DNA from: Paraburkholderia bryophila
GTDB lineage: Bacteria > Pseudomonadota > Gammaproteobacteria > Burkholderiales > Burkholderiaceae
Direction of reading: 5' to 3'
Assembly: GCF_003269035.1 (NCBI RefSeq)
Contig: NZ_QLTK01000003.1
Location: 370,204-434,203, forward strand
Length of the DNA stretch: 64,000 nt
This document shows positions 34,981-44,904 of this stretch, piece after piece. Numbering within the stretch: position 1 is the first letter of the stretch; every line of letters begins with the position of its first letter. A model generated the notes under the pieces. The model ran no database searches and was not told the DNA's origin. It saw only the letters and a list, made by a program, of their open reading frames with translations. A program made the translations under genes and the position numbers.

Positions 34981-37725
34981 ATGCCGAACCAACTTTGTGA
35001 GATCTGCAACGCGCGTCCCGCCGTCGTTCGAGTCGTCGTGGCGCAAAACGGGAAGCGCAAGTCGATGTCGATCTGCGAATACCACTACCGTGAACTGACG
35101 CGCCATCAAAGTATGGTGTCTCCGTTCGATTCGATTCTCGGGCAGGGCGGGCTGTCGAATTTTCTAGGCGACATGAACGTCGAAGCAGTCGACGAATCCT
35201 CGTGGTCGGCAGACCTGGAGAAGGAATCTGTGGAACCGACCGATGCGTTCAGTGAGCAAACAATAGAGCTTCTGCAACGCGCTGGAGAAAAGGCACATGA
35301 GTTGCATCGAACCGAACTCGACACGGAACATCTGCTATATGTGCTGGCCGATACCGATGTTGGTGTGGCATTGCTGAAGGAACTGAAGCTTTCGCCGGAA
35401 GACGTCAAGAGCTACCTGGATCAGCATGCGCCACATGGCATTTCTCCCGTCGAGGCCACAACGGACCGGATGACGATTTCGCCGCGGCTCAAGAAAGTTT
35501 TCGTTCATGCCTTTGAGGCGTCACATGAATTGGGACACTCCTACGTCGGTCCTGAACATCTGCTGATCGGTCTTGCTTCTGTCTCAGACAGTCTCGCTGG
35601 AACGTTGCTGAGGAAGTACGGCGTGTCCCCGGAAATGATTCGTCAGAAGACCGTGAAAGTGATCGGCAAAGGATCGGAGGATGGTCGCGTCGAAGCATCG
35701 ACCGGGACACCTACTCTGGACAAATTTGGTCGCGACCTGACCGCGCTCGCCAAACAGGGCAAGCTCGACCCGGTGGTAGGACGTGCGCAAGAAATCGAAA
35801 GCACGATCGAGGTGCTCGCCCGGCGTCGGAAGAATAATCCGGTGCTGATTGGCGAGCCTGGGGTTGGCAAGACGGCGATCGTCGAAGGTCTTGCACAGCG
35901 GATTGTCAACGGCGAAGTGCCGGAAGTGCTTCGCGGTCGGCGTCTGGTGGAAGTGAACCTCAATTCCATGGTGGCTGGCGCCAAATACAGGGGCGAGTTC
36001 GAGGAGCGCGCAAAGGCGCTGATCGACGAAGTGACCGTCAGGAAGGACGAACTCATTCTTTTTATCGACGAATTGCACACTATTGTCGGCGCCGGGCAAG
36101 GTGGAGGCGAGGGTGGGCTCGACATCGCCAACGTATTGAAGCCTGCACTGGCGCGCGGTGAGCTTAGCCTGATTGGCGCCACGACCTTGAACGAATATCA
36201 GAAGTACATCGAGAAGGATGCTGCGCTTGAGCGCCGGTTCCAACCGGTACTCATTTGCGAGCCGACCGTAGAGCAAACCATCGTGATCCTGCGGGGCCTG
36301 CGCGACAAGCTTGAGGAGCACCACCAGGTCACATTCTCCGACGAGGCCTTTGTTGCGGCAACCGAGTTGGCCGATCGGTACATCACGAATCGCTTTTTAC
36401 CGGACAAGGCGATCGATGTGATCGACCAGGCCGCCGCTCGCGTCCGGATCGGTGCCAGCTCAAGGCCTCTTGCCATGCAGGAACTCGAAGCGGAGATGGG
36501 GCAGTTGAAACGCGAGCAGGACTATGCGTCGTCACGCAAGCGCTACGATGCTGCCAAGGTGCTTGAACAAAGCATCAAGATAAAGAAGGCAGAGTTCGAT
36601 GAGCAGACGGAAGCCTGGCAGCGCAAAACCGGTTCCGAAACCCTTGAGGTGACGGTGCTTGCCGTAGCCGCTGTCGTTTCGAAACTGACGGGCGTTCCTG
36701 TGAGTGAACTGACCCAGGAAGAGCGGGCGAGGTTGCTGAAGCTTGAAGAGCGGTTGCGCATGCGCGTCATCGGTCAGGAGCAGGCTGTGAAGGCGGTAAG
36801 CGATGCGGTTCGGGTGTCGCGAGCAGGGCTAGGTCAGGCTAACCGGCCGATTGCAACGTTGCTCTTTCTTGGACCGACCGGTGTGGGCAAAACGGAGCTG
36901 GCCAAAGCGCTCGCGGAAACGGTATTCGGCGATGAGGAGGCGATCATCCGCATCGACATGTCCGAGTATATGGAGCGCCACGCGGTCGCTCGTCTGATTG
37001 GGGCGCCGCCAGGCTATGTTGGCTATGACGAGGGCGGTCAACTGACTGAGCGGGTGAGGCGCCGCCCATACAGCGTTATTCTGCTCGACGAGATCGAAAA
37101 GGCGCATGCCGACGTGAACAATGTTTTACTCCAGGTGTTCGACGATGGACGACTGACAGATGGAAAGGGACGTGTTGTCGACTTCTCGAACACGGTTATC
37201 ATCGCAACCAGCAACCTGGGTGCGTCGCTGATTATCGACGACCTCGAACATGCGCCAGCGGAGCGGATGAACGAGAAAGCGCTTCGAGATGCATTGCTGC
37301 AGGTGCTCAAAGGCTACTTCAGACCGGAATTCCTCAACCGGATCGACGAAGTCATCGTGTTTCACTCGCTGACGCGGGAGGATATTCGTGCAATCGTCCG
37401 GATACAACTCGACCGCGTCGTCCGTACGGCAGCGGCACAGCGCATCACCGTCCAAATTGACGATTCTCTTGTCGAGCACCTGGTGGAAACCGGCTATCAA
37501 CCGCAATACGGGGCACGTGAACTCAAGCGCCAGATCAGACTCGAAGTGGAGACGTACCTCGCGCGGGAGCTCCTTGGCGAGGCGTTAAAATGCGGCAACA
37601 CCGTGCGTCTGGCCTTTGACGCGGCAATCAACCAGGTGAGCATAACCCTGGTCGATTTACCGCCTCCGACGAAGCAGAAGATCAGAAAAGTTAAGAAGGA
37701 TGAGCATGCGGAGGACGCCGTCTGA
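34981..37725 (+). CDS. ClpG/ClpK-type AAA+ disaggregase
   Basis: 914 residues from ATG 34981 (AGGA eight bases before; the ATG at 34972 overlaps that site). An N-terminal cysteine motif (C6-x2-C9, C32-x2-H35) precedes the Clp-N repeats (~85-225). First AAA+ domain: [14 protein letters not shown] short middle region (~500-550) follows, then the second AAA+: [16 protein letters not shown], with sensor regions ATSNLGAS and [11 protein letters not shown]. No IGF/LGF ClpP-binding loop is seen after ATSNLG (LIIDDLEHA instead), which argues for a stand-alone disaggregase. The Cys-rich N-domain is what I recall for ClpG/ClpK, heat-tolerance proteins. ClpC/ClpE is the alternative. Confidence 0.8.
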   Translation: MPNQLCEICNARPAVVRVVVAQNGKRKSMSICEYHYRELTRHQSMVSPFDSILGQGGLSNFLGDMNVEAVDESSWSADLEKESVEPTDAFSEQTIELLQRAGEKAHELHRTELDTEHLLYVLADTDVGVALLKELKLSPEDVKSYLDQHAPHGISPVEATTDRMTISPRLKKVFVHAFEASHELGHSYVGPEHLLIGLASVSDSLAGTLLRKYGVSPEMIRQKTVKVIGKGSEDGRVEASTGTPTLDKFGRDLTALAKQGKLDPVVGRAQEIESTIEVLARRRKNNPVLIGEPGVGKTAIVEGLAQRIVNGEVPEVLRGRRLVEVNLNSMVAGAKYRGEFEERAKALIDEVTVRKDELILFIDELHTIVGAGQGGGEGGLDIANVLKPALARGELSLIGATTLNEYQKYIEKDAALERRFQPVLICEPTVEQTIVILRGLRDKLEEHHQVTFSDEAFVAATELADRYITNRFLPDKAIDVIDQAAARVRIGASSRPLAMQELEAEMGQLKREQDYASSRKRYDAAKVLEQSIKIKKAEFDEQTEAWQRKTGSETLEVTVLAVAAVVSKLTGVPVSELTQEERARLLKLEERLRMRVIGQEQAVKAVSDAVRVSRAGLGQANRPIATLLFLGPTGVGKTELAKALAETVFGDEEAIIRIDMSEYMERHAVARLIGAPPGYVGYDEGGQLTERVRRRPYSVILLDEIEKAHADVNNVLLQVFDDGRLTDGKGRVVDFSNTVIIATSNLGASLIIDDLEHAPAERMNEKALRDALLQVLKGYFRPEFLNRIDEVIVFHSLTREDIRAIVRIQLDRVVRTAAAQRITVQIDDSLVEHLVETGYQPQYGARELKRQIRLEVETYLARELLGEALKCGNTVRLAFDAAINQVSITLVDLPPPTKQKIRKVKKDEHAEDAV

Positions 37726-37775
37726 CCTGTTCGGATAGCTTCATTGGTTCTGGTTGCGGTCCTGCGTGAGGCCGC

Positions 37776-40700
37776 CTACGCCGGATCGTCCATGCTGCTG
37801 ACTTGGGGCGATGCGGCTGTGGCGACGGAGTCGCCGGACGCGGCAGATGGCTCGGCTTCGTACGAGGCTGCAGCGAGTGCCATGCGTGCTAGCGCCGGAA
37901 GGGAGCCGGCGCCCGTTTTCGTCATGATCGCGGCACGGTGGTTTTCGACCGTCCGTTGGCTTATGGAAAGATCCGACGCAATGATCTTGCTCGGTTGACC
38001 GGCTAGCACGCGTTCCATGATCTCGTGCTGCCGTGGCGTTAGCGTGGCGACGTGGCGTGCCGCCGTCTCGCGCCACGCGAACAGTTTGTTCGAATCGCGC
38101 GATTGTTCAAACGCGCGTCTGATGCCGTCGAGCAGTTCGGTCCGCCCGATCGGCTTTTCGATGAAATCGGCCGCTCCGGCCTTCATGGCGCGCACTACCA
38201 TTGAAACATCGCTGTGACCTGTGATCATGATCGCCGGGAGTGGCCGCTTCGTTTCGCGGATATGTTCCAGCAATTCAAGTCCACTCATGCCCGGTAGGTA
38301 TCCGTCTATCAACAGACAGGCCTCACGCCCCGAATGATAGCTTGCGAGGAACGCTTCGCATGTCGGATAGGTTTCGACGGTCTGGCCGTCTTCTTCGAGC
38401 ACGGCGCTTATCGCATCACGTACGTCGGTATCGTCGTCCACCACATAAATGACCGGTTCTAACCCGCCTTCCCAAGGCATATCGGCGTGATGCGGCAGCG
38501 ATGCTGGAGCAACTGGAGGCAACTCCGGTAAGAGACGCTGGATCATCTGCGAGAGCGTGTTCACCTGCACGGGCTTGTTCAGTTGCGCACACTGCTGAAG
38601 CGCTATTGCCCTCAGCGTCTCCGTCGATATGTCGCCGGTCAGGATGATAGTCGGGATTTGACGGCGTAGCGTTTCCCGTAACTTCATTGCGACCTGCAGA
38701 CCGTTCATCCCGTTTGGCAGGTTGTAGTCCGCGAGGATCAGGTCTGGGCGGAACGTATCGCGAGTCACCCATTCAAGCGCCGCGGTTCCATCGCGTGCGG
38801 CAGCCGCACGGTGCCCTTCGTCGGTGAGAACGAGTTCCAATAAGCTGCGCACTTCAGGATCATCCTCGATGACCAGAATGGCCCCGGTTCGGTGGGCGCC
38901 GTCGACGATATCGTCGCTGACCACTGCCGGTTGCCGTGTAGACGTGTTTGTGGATTCCTCAATAGCAGGCCCAACTTCGATGGCAAATACCGAACCCTTG
39001 CCCGGCTCGGAGCGCACCCGGATTCGATGCTTTAGCAAGCGCGCGAGGCGCTGCGAAATGGACAGTCCGAGTCCAAGCCCGAGCCGACGCTCACGCGCAG
39101 CATTGTTGAGCTGATGGTATTCATCAAAGATCGATTTAAGCTCCGTATCGGGAATGCCAATTCCAGTGTCCGATACCTCTATGCTGATCACGCCGTTTCG
39201 TCTTCGGCAGCCTAGCAACACCTTACCGCGCTGCGTATATTTCAACGCATTCGAAAGCAGGTTGCGGATGATCTGCTCAAGCAGGCGCGGGTCGCTTTGT
39301 ATCGATAGATGGCAAGGCACCACATGCAAGGAGAGGCCCTGCGCCTGCGCGTGGTACGCGAACTCGTCTCTCAGTCGGTCAAACAGCGCATTGACACAAA
39401 AGCAGGAGATTTCAGAATGGACTGTTCCAGCCTCGATCTGATTGATGTCGAGTAAGGTGTTCAGCATGCCGGACATCGCGTCCAGCGTCTGCTCGAAGCG
39501 GGTGACGATTTTCCCGGCCGAATCGCCCTCGACGTGTTTAACCAGCAACGAATGAAGCAGCGTCAGTGTCTGTAGCGGTTGCCGCAGATCGTGACTTGCA
39601 GCTGCCAGAAACCGGGACTTGGCAACGTTGGCGAGGTCGGCTTGCTGGCGTGCTGCTTCTAGCGCTTTCGCAGTGTGCTTTCTGTCCGTGATGTCGGTGA
39701 ACGTGATGACCACGCCTTCGATACCATTGTCGTTGGTGCGATAGGGCAGGATACGGCGGATGAACCACACGCCGCTGCGTGCTTCGATTTCCCGTTCGAT
39801 TGGGGTACCGGCCTCCAATACGGTCTGTGCGTCCGTGAGCAGATCACCGTCGGCCGCGAGCGAGCGTAGATCCGCAAGAGGACGGCCGACGTCGCCGGGA
39901 ATCACGCTGAAAACCAGTTTCGTGGCTGGGGTGAAGAAGCGGATGTTCAGGTCGGTGTCGAGAAAGAGCGTCGCAACATCAGTGCTGTAGAGAACGTTCT
40001 GCAGATCGTTATAGGTTGTTCGCTGACGCTCCAGCGTTTCCTGCAACTGACCATTGAGTGCAGTGAGCTCCTCGTTAAGCGACTGCAGTTCTTCCTTCGA
40101 AGTGACCAGTTCCTCATTCGTCGACTGATATTCCTCATTGACCGACAGCGCTTCCTCATTGATCGTCTTCTGCTCTTCACCAGCGAGTTCAAGACTACGG
40201 ACGGCGCGTTGCAGTTCGTCGCGGGTCGTCTCCAGCTCGCGTCCAAGTTCCGCGACTCGGGAAACATCTGCTGAAGGCGCCGGATCGGTGCGCGACTGCG
40301 CGCGCTCGGGCTGGTCGACAAAACAGATAAGCAACAGCGTCTCGCCTTCGTTCGATACGGGCAGAACGTCGATATTGAAAGGGACCTGATTGCCATCGCG
40401 CGATATGCTGCCACCGTTGACGACGACGCGCACACCGTCCTGGCTAGCCCGTTCTACAGCTAGTCTTAGCCTCGTGCGCATGCCGTCCGGCGCCAGGGAG
40501 AGCACGTCGTGCGTAGGTGCACCGCGCGGTACATGTAGATAGCGGTCCGTAGCCCCAAGAAAAAAAAGGCACTCGTGATTGCCGCCGGTCAACACCGCGG
40601 CCGGTGCATAGGCCTCAAGCACGAGCTGCCGGCATAGATCAGCGATCCCGGTTTGGCGCTGGCGAACCGGCGTTACTTGCCCTTCGCGAGGTGGAGGGCG

Positions 40701-42251
40701 GGAAAGTTCGCCGTTACTGACCAGAAAGCCAAGGTCTCCCGGCCGGGAGCGGCCAATATGCCTATAAACACGCTCTGCTTTCGAAACAAGCTCGAAACGC
40801 CCCGCGGTGTTGCCGGCAGTCTCGGCGCTGCCCAGAAGCAGGATGCCGCCTTCGCGCAATGCGAAATGAAACAACGATATGACTTTTGCCTGCGCCTCGG
40901 GCATAAGGTATATCAGCAGGTTGCGGCATGAAACAAGATCGAGACGCGAAAAAGGCGGATCGGCCAGCACATCCTGGACCGTGAATACCACGACTGACCG
41001 GAGTTCAGGCAAGACCCGGTACTGATCTTCCTCCTTGGCAAAGAACCGCGCCAGTCGCTCGGGAGACACGTCGGTCTCAATGCTCTTCGCGTAAAGGCCC
41101 TCACGCGCCCTGGCGACAGCGTCAGGGTCGATGTCGGATGCAAACACCTGAAGCTTGATATCGATTCCGGCCAAAGCGATCTGCTCGCGAAACACCATCG
41201 CCAACGAATACGTTTCTTCGCCGGTGCTGCAACCGGCTATCCAGATGCGCACAGCCTGACCGGCAGCGCGGCCTCGAACCAGTTCAGGTGCGACAGTTTT
41301 CCCGAGAAACTCGAACACCGAAGGATCGCGAAAGAAGCGCGTGACATTGATGAGCAGGTCTGTCGCCAGCCGGCCCAGTTCCTCGCTGTCACGCTCCAAA
41401 ACCTCGATATATCGGTCGATTTCACCGGCGTCGAGCGCTATCAGCGCCATGCGCCGCCGGATCCTGCGCAGCAGGGTGCCGGGCTTGTAAAACGTGAAAT
41501 CGTGGGTAGTCCTGGTGCGCAGCAATTCAACGATCTTCGATAATCCCGCCGGCGTTGCCTTTTCCCCGCCAGCCCCGACATTTTTATCAGGTAACGCCAT
41601 GCGACGCTGGAATTCAGCTAGCGCGGCAGGTATCGCATTTGCATTTCGAACGAGGTCCACTCCACCCGTGGCGATCGCACTTCGCGGCATGGAATCGTAG
41701 GCCGCTTCATCCGGGGCTTGGGCAATCACGAGCCCCCCTGCTTCCCTGATGGCTTTCAACCCGACGCTGCCGTCGGCACCCATGCCGGAGAGGATCACGC
41801 AGGCGGCGCGCGCTCCATATTCGTCGGCCATCGAGTGCAACAGAAAATCGAATGGCAGGCGGGCGCCATGGCGAGCCAGCGGCTTAGAGAGTCGAAGCGC
41901 GCCGCTCCGGACTGAAAGCGAAACGCCGGGCGGAATAACATACAAATATTCGCTCTCAATCCGCATCCCGTCTTCCGCCTGCAGCACGCTGACACACGCG
42001 TGTTCGCCCAGCAGGTCGACCATCATGCTTTTATGCGTAGGATCGAGATGCTGAACCAGAACAAAAGCCATGCCGGCATTGATCGGGAGCGCACCGAGCA
42101 ACTTCCTGCAGGCGTCTAGACCGCCTGCAGATGCGCCTATTCCGACGACGAGAAAGTCCTTGGATTTCGACTCGGTAACGCCACTGGGAAGGCGCCGCTT
42201 ACTTGAGCGGGCTGGGAGCTTGTCAGCGCGATGGAAAAGACTTTCAGGCAT
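37776..42251 (-). CDS. CheB-CheR-PAS-histidine kinase-REC-REC-LuxR signalling protein
   Basis: 1491 residues in one frame. Order: CheB methylesterase (~33-215; GIGASAGG, QHLDP, SGMGADG); CheR methyltransferase (~240-500; GCSTGEETYS); PAS-like region (~540-655); long coiled coil (~662-755; NEEYQSTNEELVTSKEELQS); PAS (~755-860); HisKA with H887 (SHDLRQPLQTL); HATPase (~985-1098; NLLSNALKYT, DTGIGIP); receiver 1 (D1175); receiver 2 (D1316, VVDDDTDV); and a LuxR/FixJ-type HTH (~1400-1460; LTPRQHEIMERVLAGQPSKI). A phosphorelay from sensor to DNA binding in a single soluble chain is implied. No membrane segments, so the signal is cytoplasmic. The C-terminal HTH could bind the boxes found around it; that link is inference. 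Confidence 0.9.
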   Translation of the reverse strand: MPESLFHRADKLPARSSKRRLPSGVTESKSKDFLVVGIGASAGGLDACRKLLGALPINAGMAFVLVQHLDPTHKSMMVDLLGEHACVSVLQAEDGMRIESEYLYVIPPGVSLSVRSGALRLSKPLARHGARLPFDFLLHSMADEYGARAACVILSGMGADGSVGLKAIREAGGLVIAQAPDEAAYDSMPRSAIATGGVDLVRNANAIPAALAEFQRRMALPDKNVGAGGEKATPAGLSKIVELLRTRTTHDFTFYKPGTLLRRIRRRMALIALDAGEIDRYIEVLERDSEELGRLATDLLINVTRFFRDPSVFEFLGKTVAPELVRGRAAGQAVRIWIAGCSTGEETYSLAMVFREQIALAGIDIKLQVFASDIDPDAVARAREGLYAKSIETDVSPERLARFFAKEEDQYRVLPELRSVVVFTVQDVLADPPFSRLDLVSCRNLLIYLMPEAQAKVISLFHFALREGGILLLGSAETAGNTAGRFELVSKAERVYRHIGRSRPGDLGFLVSNGELSRPPPREGQVTPVRQRQTGIADLCRQLVLEAYAPAAVLTGGNHECLFFLGATDRYLHVPRGAPTHDVLSLAPDGMRTRLRLAVERASQDGVRVVVNGGSISRDGNQVPFNIDVLPVSNEGETLLLICFVDQPERAQSRTDPAPSADVSRVAELGRELETTRDELQRAVRSLELAGEEQKTINEEALSVNEEYQSTNEELVTSKEELQSLNEELTALNGQLQETLERQRTTYNDLQNVLYSTDVATLFLDTDLNIRFFTPATKLVFSVIPGDVGRPLADLRSLAADGDLLTDAQTVLEAGTPIEREIEARSGVWFIRRILPYRTNDNGIEGVVITFTDITDRKHTAKALEAARQQADLANVAKSRFLAAASHDLRQPLQTLTLLHSLLVKHVEGDSAGKIVTRFEQTLDAMSGMLNTLLDINQIEAGTVHSEISCFCVNALFDRLRDEFAYHAQAQGLSLHVVPCHLSIQSDPRLLEQIIRNLLSNALKYTQRGKVLLGCRRRNGVISIEVSDTGIGIPDTELKSIFDEYHQLNNAARERRLGLGLGLSISQRLARLLKHRIRVRSEPGKGSVFAIEVGPAIEESTNTSTRQPAVVSDDIVDGAHRTGAILVIEDDPEVRSLLELVLTDEGHRAAAARDGTAALEWVTRDTFRPDLILADYNLPNGMNGLQVAMKLRETLRRQIPTIILTGDISTETLRAIALQQCAQLNKPVQVNTLSQMIQRLLPELPPVAPASLPHHADMPWEGGLEPVIYVVDDDTDVRDAISAVLEEDGQTVETYPTCEAFLASYHSGREACLLIDGYLPGMSGLELLEHIRETKRPLPAIMITGHSDVSMVVRAMKAGAADFIEKPIGRTELLDGIRRAFEQSRDSNKLFAWRETAARHVATLTPRQHEIMERVLAGQPSKIIASDLSISQRTVENHRAAIMTKTGAGSLPALARMALAAASYEAEPSAASGDSVATAASPQVSSMDDPA

Positions 42252-42368
42252 GAAAGATTGCCTTGGCGGGTTGCCTTCACGAAGAAGACATCGTTTTGAT
42301 AGTACACGAGTTTTCTTTCACATCCTGATCGCATCAAATGGTCCCGATTGGTGTAGAGGATGCCGATC

Positions 42369-42414
42369 TGAGTAGTTTCCGAGTCTGCCTCAGCCTTCAG
42401 CACGGCACTATGAT
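42369..42414 (+). promoter_or_regulatory. FixJ-like box 3, upstream of the hemerythrin gene
   Basis: TGAGTAGTTTCCGA at 42369-42382 and TATGAT at 42409-42414. The predicted start of transcription (~42421) is 10 bases before the AGGAGG ribosome binding site, a natural short leader. Confidence 0.82.
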
Positions 42415-42442
42415 GAAGGCAAATGAGGTTAGGAGGAATGTG

Positions 42443-43018
42443 ATGAGCACTGTCATCGCCAGGCTGCACACGGAGCATGTCAGGCTTGCGCGATTGGTGC
42501 GCCTGTTGAACCACCAGTCGTGCCTTCGCACGGACGCGAGCGCGCCGAATATTGCGCTGTTGGTGGATGCGTTGTGTTATCTGACACGCTTTCCTGACGT
42601 GAGTCACCACGTGATTGAAGACCGGATGGTCGATGTGCTCCTGGCGAAGAAAGCGCTATCAGCCGAGGTCGGTCAAGAGATCGAATCACAGCATGCGACA
42701 TTGGTCCGGGATGGTCGCGACCTGTTACGCGACCTCGAGTCGGCGGTCCGGGAAGAAAACATGTCGCAGGAGTTAGTGGATATCCGAATTCGACTCTACG
42801 CAGAGCGGCTACGGCACAACATGGTCGTTGAAGAGTTGACGCTGTTTCCCGCGGCGGAGAAGAGCCTTAGCGAGGCAGATTGGCGCACTGTTGAGGGAGC
42901 AAGTTCGCAAGCGCGGCCAGATCCGCTTTTCGATAACGAGCCAGACGAGCGGTTTGCCGAGCTATTCAGGGTCATTACTGCGGAGGCGACTACGGTGTCC
43001 GCCGAATTTCCTTTTTGA
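42443..43018 (+). CDS. Hemerythrin-like protein
   Basis: 191 residues from the ATG at 42443, six bases after AGGAGG. A four-helix hemerythrin-type pattern of metal ligands is visible: RLHTEHVRLARL, PDVSHHVIEDRM, QHATL and RHNMVVEELTLFP. Such proteins bind O2, NO or iron at a di-iron site; a role as oxygen or NO sensor/scavenger would suit the region. The frame is open upstream to 42338, but that part lies before the predicted promoter and is not coding. It starts a series of small plus-strand genes up to 47447. Confidence 0.82.
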   Translation: MSTVIARLHTEHVRLARLVRLLNHQSCLRTDASAPNIALLVDALCYLTRFPDVSHHVIEDRMVDVLLAKKALSAEVGQEIESQHATLVRDGRDLLRDLESAVREENMSQELVDIRIRLYAERLRHNMVVEELTLFPAAEKSLSEADWRTVEGASSQARPDPLFDNEPDERFAELFRVITAEATTVSAEFPF

Positions 43019-43074
43019 GCCCGTTTTTATTCCACGTTCGCATTCAGCGGACGCTGGCCTGTCTGGAGCCCATC

Positions 43075-43356
43075 ATGTCGAAGAAATTCCTTAGCCGCGA
43101 ACAGATCCGGCAGCAAGTTCAACAGCGCCTGCAGCCAAGCCCGACCAAGCTGACGGGATTGGCTGAAGTTGACATTCCAATGCCGAAACGTCATTCGCTT
43201 GATGCGCATGCGCGCAATTGGGACATGGAGGAATTTGGCGGCACAGGGTATGGCGGATACGTCCGGAAGGTCGTTGACGAGGCGAGAAAGGAGTTCTTTC
43301 TATCCGATGCCGCCGAGCGTGACGAGATGCTGGGAGATTCGTTTGCGCATAGCTGA
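43075..43356 (+). CDS. Hypothetical protein, 93 residues
   Basis: Starts at ATG 43075 (GGAG eight bases upstream), 56 bases after the hemerythrin gene. Highly charged and probably helical (FLSREQIRQQVQQRLQPSPT; EARKEFFLSDAAERDEM). No family recognised. Codon use and a good ribosome site support it as real. The 270 bases that follow (43357-43627) hold no supportable gene. Confidence 0.6.
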   Translation: MSKKFLSREQIRQQVQQRLQPSPTKLTGLAEVDIPMPKRHSLDAHARNWDMEEFGGTGYGGYVRKVVDEARKEFFLSDAAERDEMLGDSFAHS

Positions 43357-43627
43357 GACCTGTGCACGACTCCGTGTCCTTGTTCTACGCAACGGAGGGA
43401 GGAGCATCTGCCGAAATTGCGATTGTTGGCAGATTGTCGGCATCGAGGGCCTTGTCGGCGTTGCGCTCTTCATTGGCAGCGAGACTACCCCTAGCTATGC
43501 GGTTGTGCAAAGCACCGGTTGGGCCTGGCAATGCAGCGAGATAGGCGGGCTGTTCGCTACATCCATGCATTCCATTTGATTAATTCCGGCTAGCCGGCAG
43601 GGCCACAAAACCTTTGAGGTGAGCTTC

Positions 43628-43870
43628 ATGAATCTTTCAGGAAAAATCACTGACGAGAAAGGGAATTGGGTGGTGAACGCTGAGACAAATGAGTCAGGCG
43701 GCGGTTTTAGTTGTGAGATTCACATGACGATTCACAGCGAAGGCGGCGAGTTCGCTCACGAATACAAGGCTGAGAGAACGTTCGACACTAAACAGGACGC
43801 TGTTCTATATGGGCTGCGCGAAGGTATGGTCTGGATAGATCTCAAGATGTCGCGGACGATAAGAGCGTAG
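43628..43870 (+). CDS. Hypothetical protein, 80 residues
   Basis: ATG 43628 preceded by GAGGTGAG; a GTG at 43619 is the alternative start. The sequence is a small mixed alpha/beta protein (GKITDEKGNWVVNAETNESG, FAHEYKAERTFDTKQDAVLY) with alternating polar strands. Family not recognised; small proteins of this look occur in Burkholderia stress clusters. Confidence 0.6.
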   Translation: MNLSGKITDEKGNWVVNAETNESGGGFSCEIHMTIHSEGGEFAHEYKAERTFDTKQDAVLYGLREGMVWIDLKMSRTIRA

Positions 43871-43999
43871 CTCTCGACAGTTTGAGCGAACCGTGCACGG
43901 CTTCGCCGGCTTACGCCACGCGCCCTTCGTTGCCAGGAATTCGAGCCCGTCTTCAATCGGGGAAGGGATTTAGCTGAAGTAAAGCAGGGAGTATCGATT

Positions 44000-44827
44000 A
44001 TGTTGCGAAGTATTGAGAGCCTCTACGGAAATCCGGTGATCGCGCGTGATGGCGAAATCGGCAGCGTCGACGAGGTCTATTTTGACGACGAGGCGTGGGG
44101 CGTCCGTTACCTGATCGTCGAAACAGGGCACTGGTTCAATAGAGATCGGGTCCTGATCTCCCCGTACTCATTTGAGCCGAACAGTCCGGATGCCGGGACG
44201 ATCAAGGTCGATCTGACCCGTCAGCAGGTCAAGGACAGCCCGGGCATCGATACGCATAGACCCGTGTCGCGCCAACACGAAATCGACTATCTCGGCTACT
44301 ACGGCTATCCGGCGTATTGGGGTGGCGCTTACGTGTGGGGCATGGGTGCCTATCCGAGCTTCGGGTCGATGGGCGCAGCGCCCGGCGTCGAAATCGATGC
44401 GCGCATGCGACGACTTGAGCACGAAGAGGACGCGCGCACCGAAGACACGCATTTGCGCAGCACCCGTGCAATCAAGGGCTATGGCATCGAGGCGGCGGAC
44501 GGCGGCATCGGTCACGTTCACGGTTTTGTGTTCGACGACGCCGCGTGGGTTATCCGCTACCTGATCGTGGATACGAGAAACTGGTGGCCGGGCGGTAAGG
44601 AAGTGCTGATCGCCACGCGCTGGCTGAATCATATCGATTGGATCGGATCGACTGTGTCGACGCCGTTGACGCGCGATGAAATCAGAAGCAGTCCACTATT
44701 CAACGGCACGTTTCCGATCGATCGATCCTTCGAGGAGCGGCTACACAGACACTACGGCCAGCATGAGTATTGGCTGCCGGAGGAGAGCAAAGATAGCGCA
44801 TCACTCGAGCCCACGAGCGAGCGATAA
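44000..44827 (+). CDS. Double PRC-barrel domain protein (paralogue 2)
   Basis: 275 residues; paralogue of 32428-33249 with the same plan: LRSIESLYGNPVIARDGEIG and LRSTRAIKGYGIEAADGGIG barrels, YFDDEAWGVRYLIVETGHWF strands, and the linker YPAYWGGAYVWGMGAYPSF. Shared KDSPGIDTHRPVSRQ motif. An AGGGAG is six to seven bases before the ATG. The two copies are about 11 kb apart on opposite strands. Confidence 0.82.
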   Translation: MLRSIESLYGNPVIARDGEIGSVDEVYFDDEAWGVRYLIVETGHWFNRDRVLISPYSFEPNSPDAGTIKVDLTRQQVKDSPGIDTHRPVSRQHEIDYLGYYGYPAYWGGAYVWGMGAYPSFGSMGAAPGVEIDARMRRLEHEEDARTEDTHLRSTRAIKGYGIEAADGGIGHVHGFVFDDAAWVIRYLIVDTRNWWPGGKEVLIATRWLNHIDWIGSTVSTPLTRDEIRSSPLFNGTFPIDRSFEERLHRHYGQHEYWLPEESKDSASLEPTSER

Positions 44828-44904
44828 CCGACCCCTCGGTTGTGTAGGCTGCATCCGGCAAGCGTGTCCACCTGGGCGCGCCATCTTTTTCGAAGAAGAG
44901 CGTC

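Noticed and set aside
42338..42442. Upstream extension of the hemerythrin-like protein
   Set aside because: It covers the FixJ-like box and -10, and the AGGAGG site points to the ATG at 42443.
43169..43579. Plus-strand frame overlapping the 93-residue protein
   Set aside because: Overlaps a better-supported gene in another frame and has no ribosome binding site or recognisable motif.
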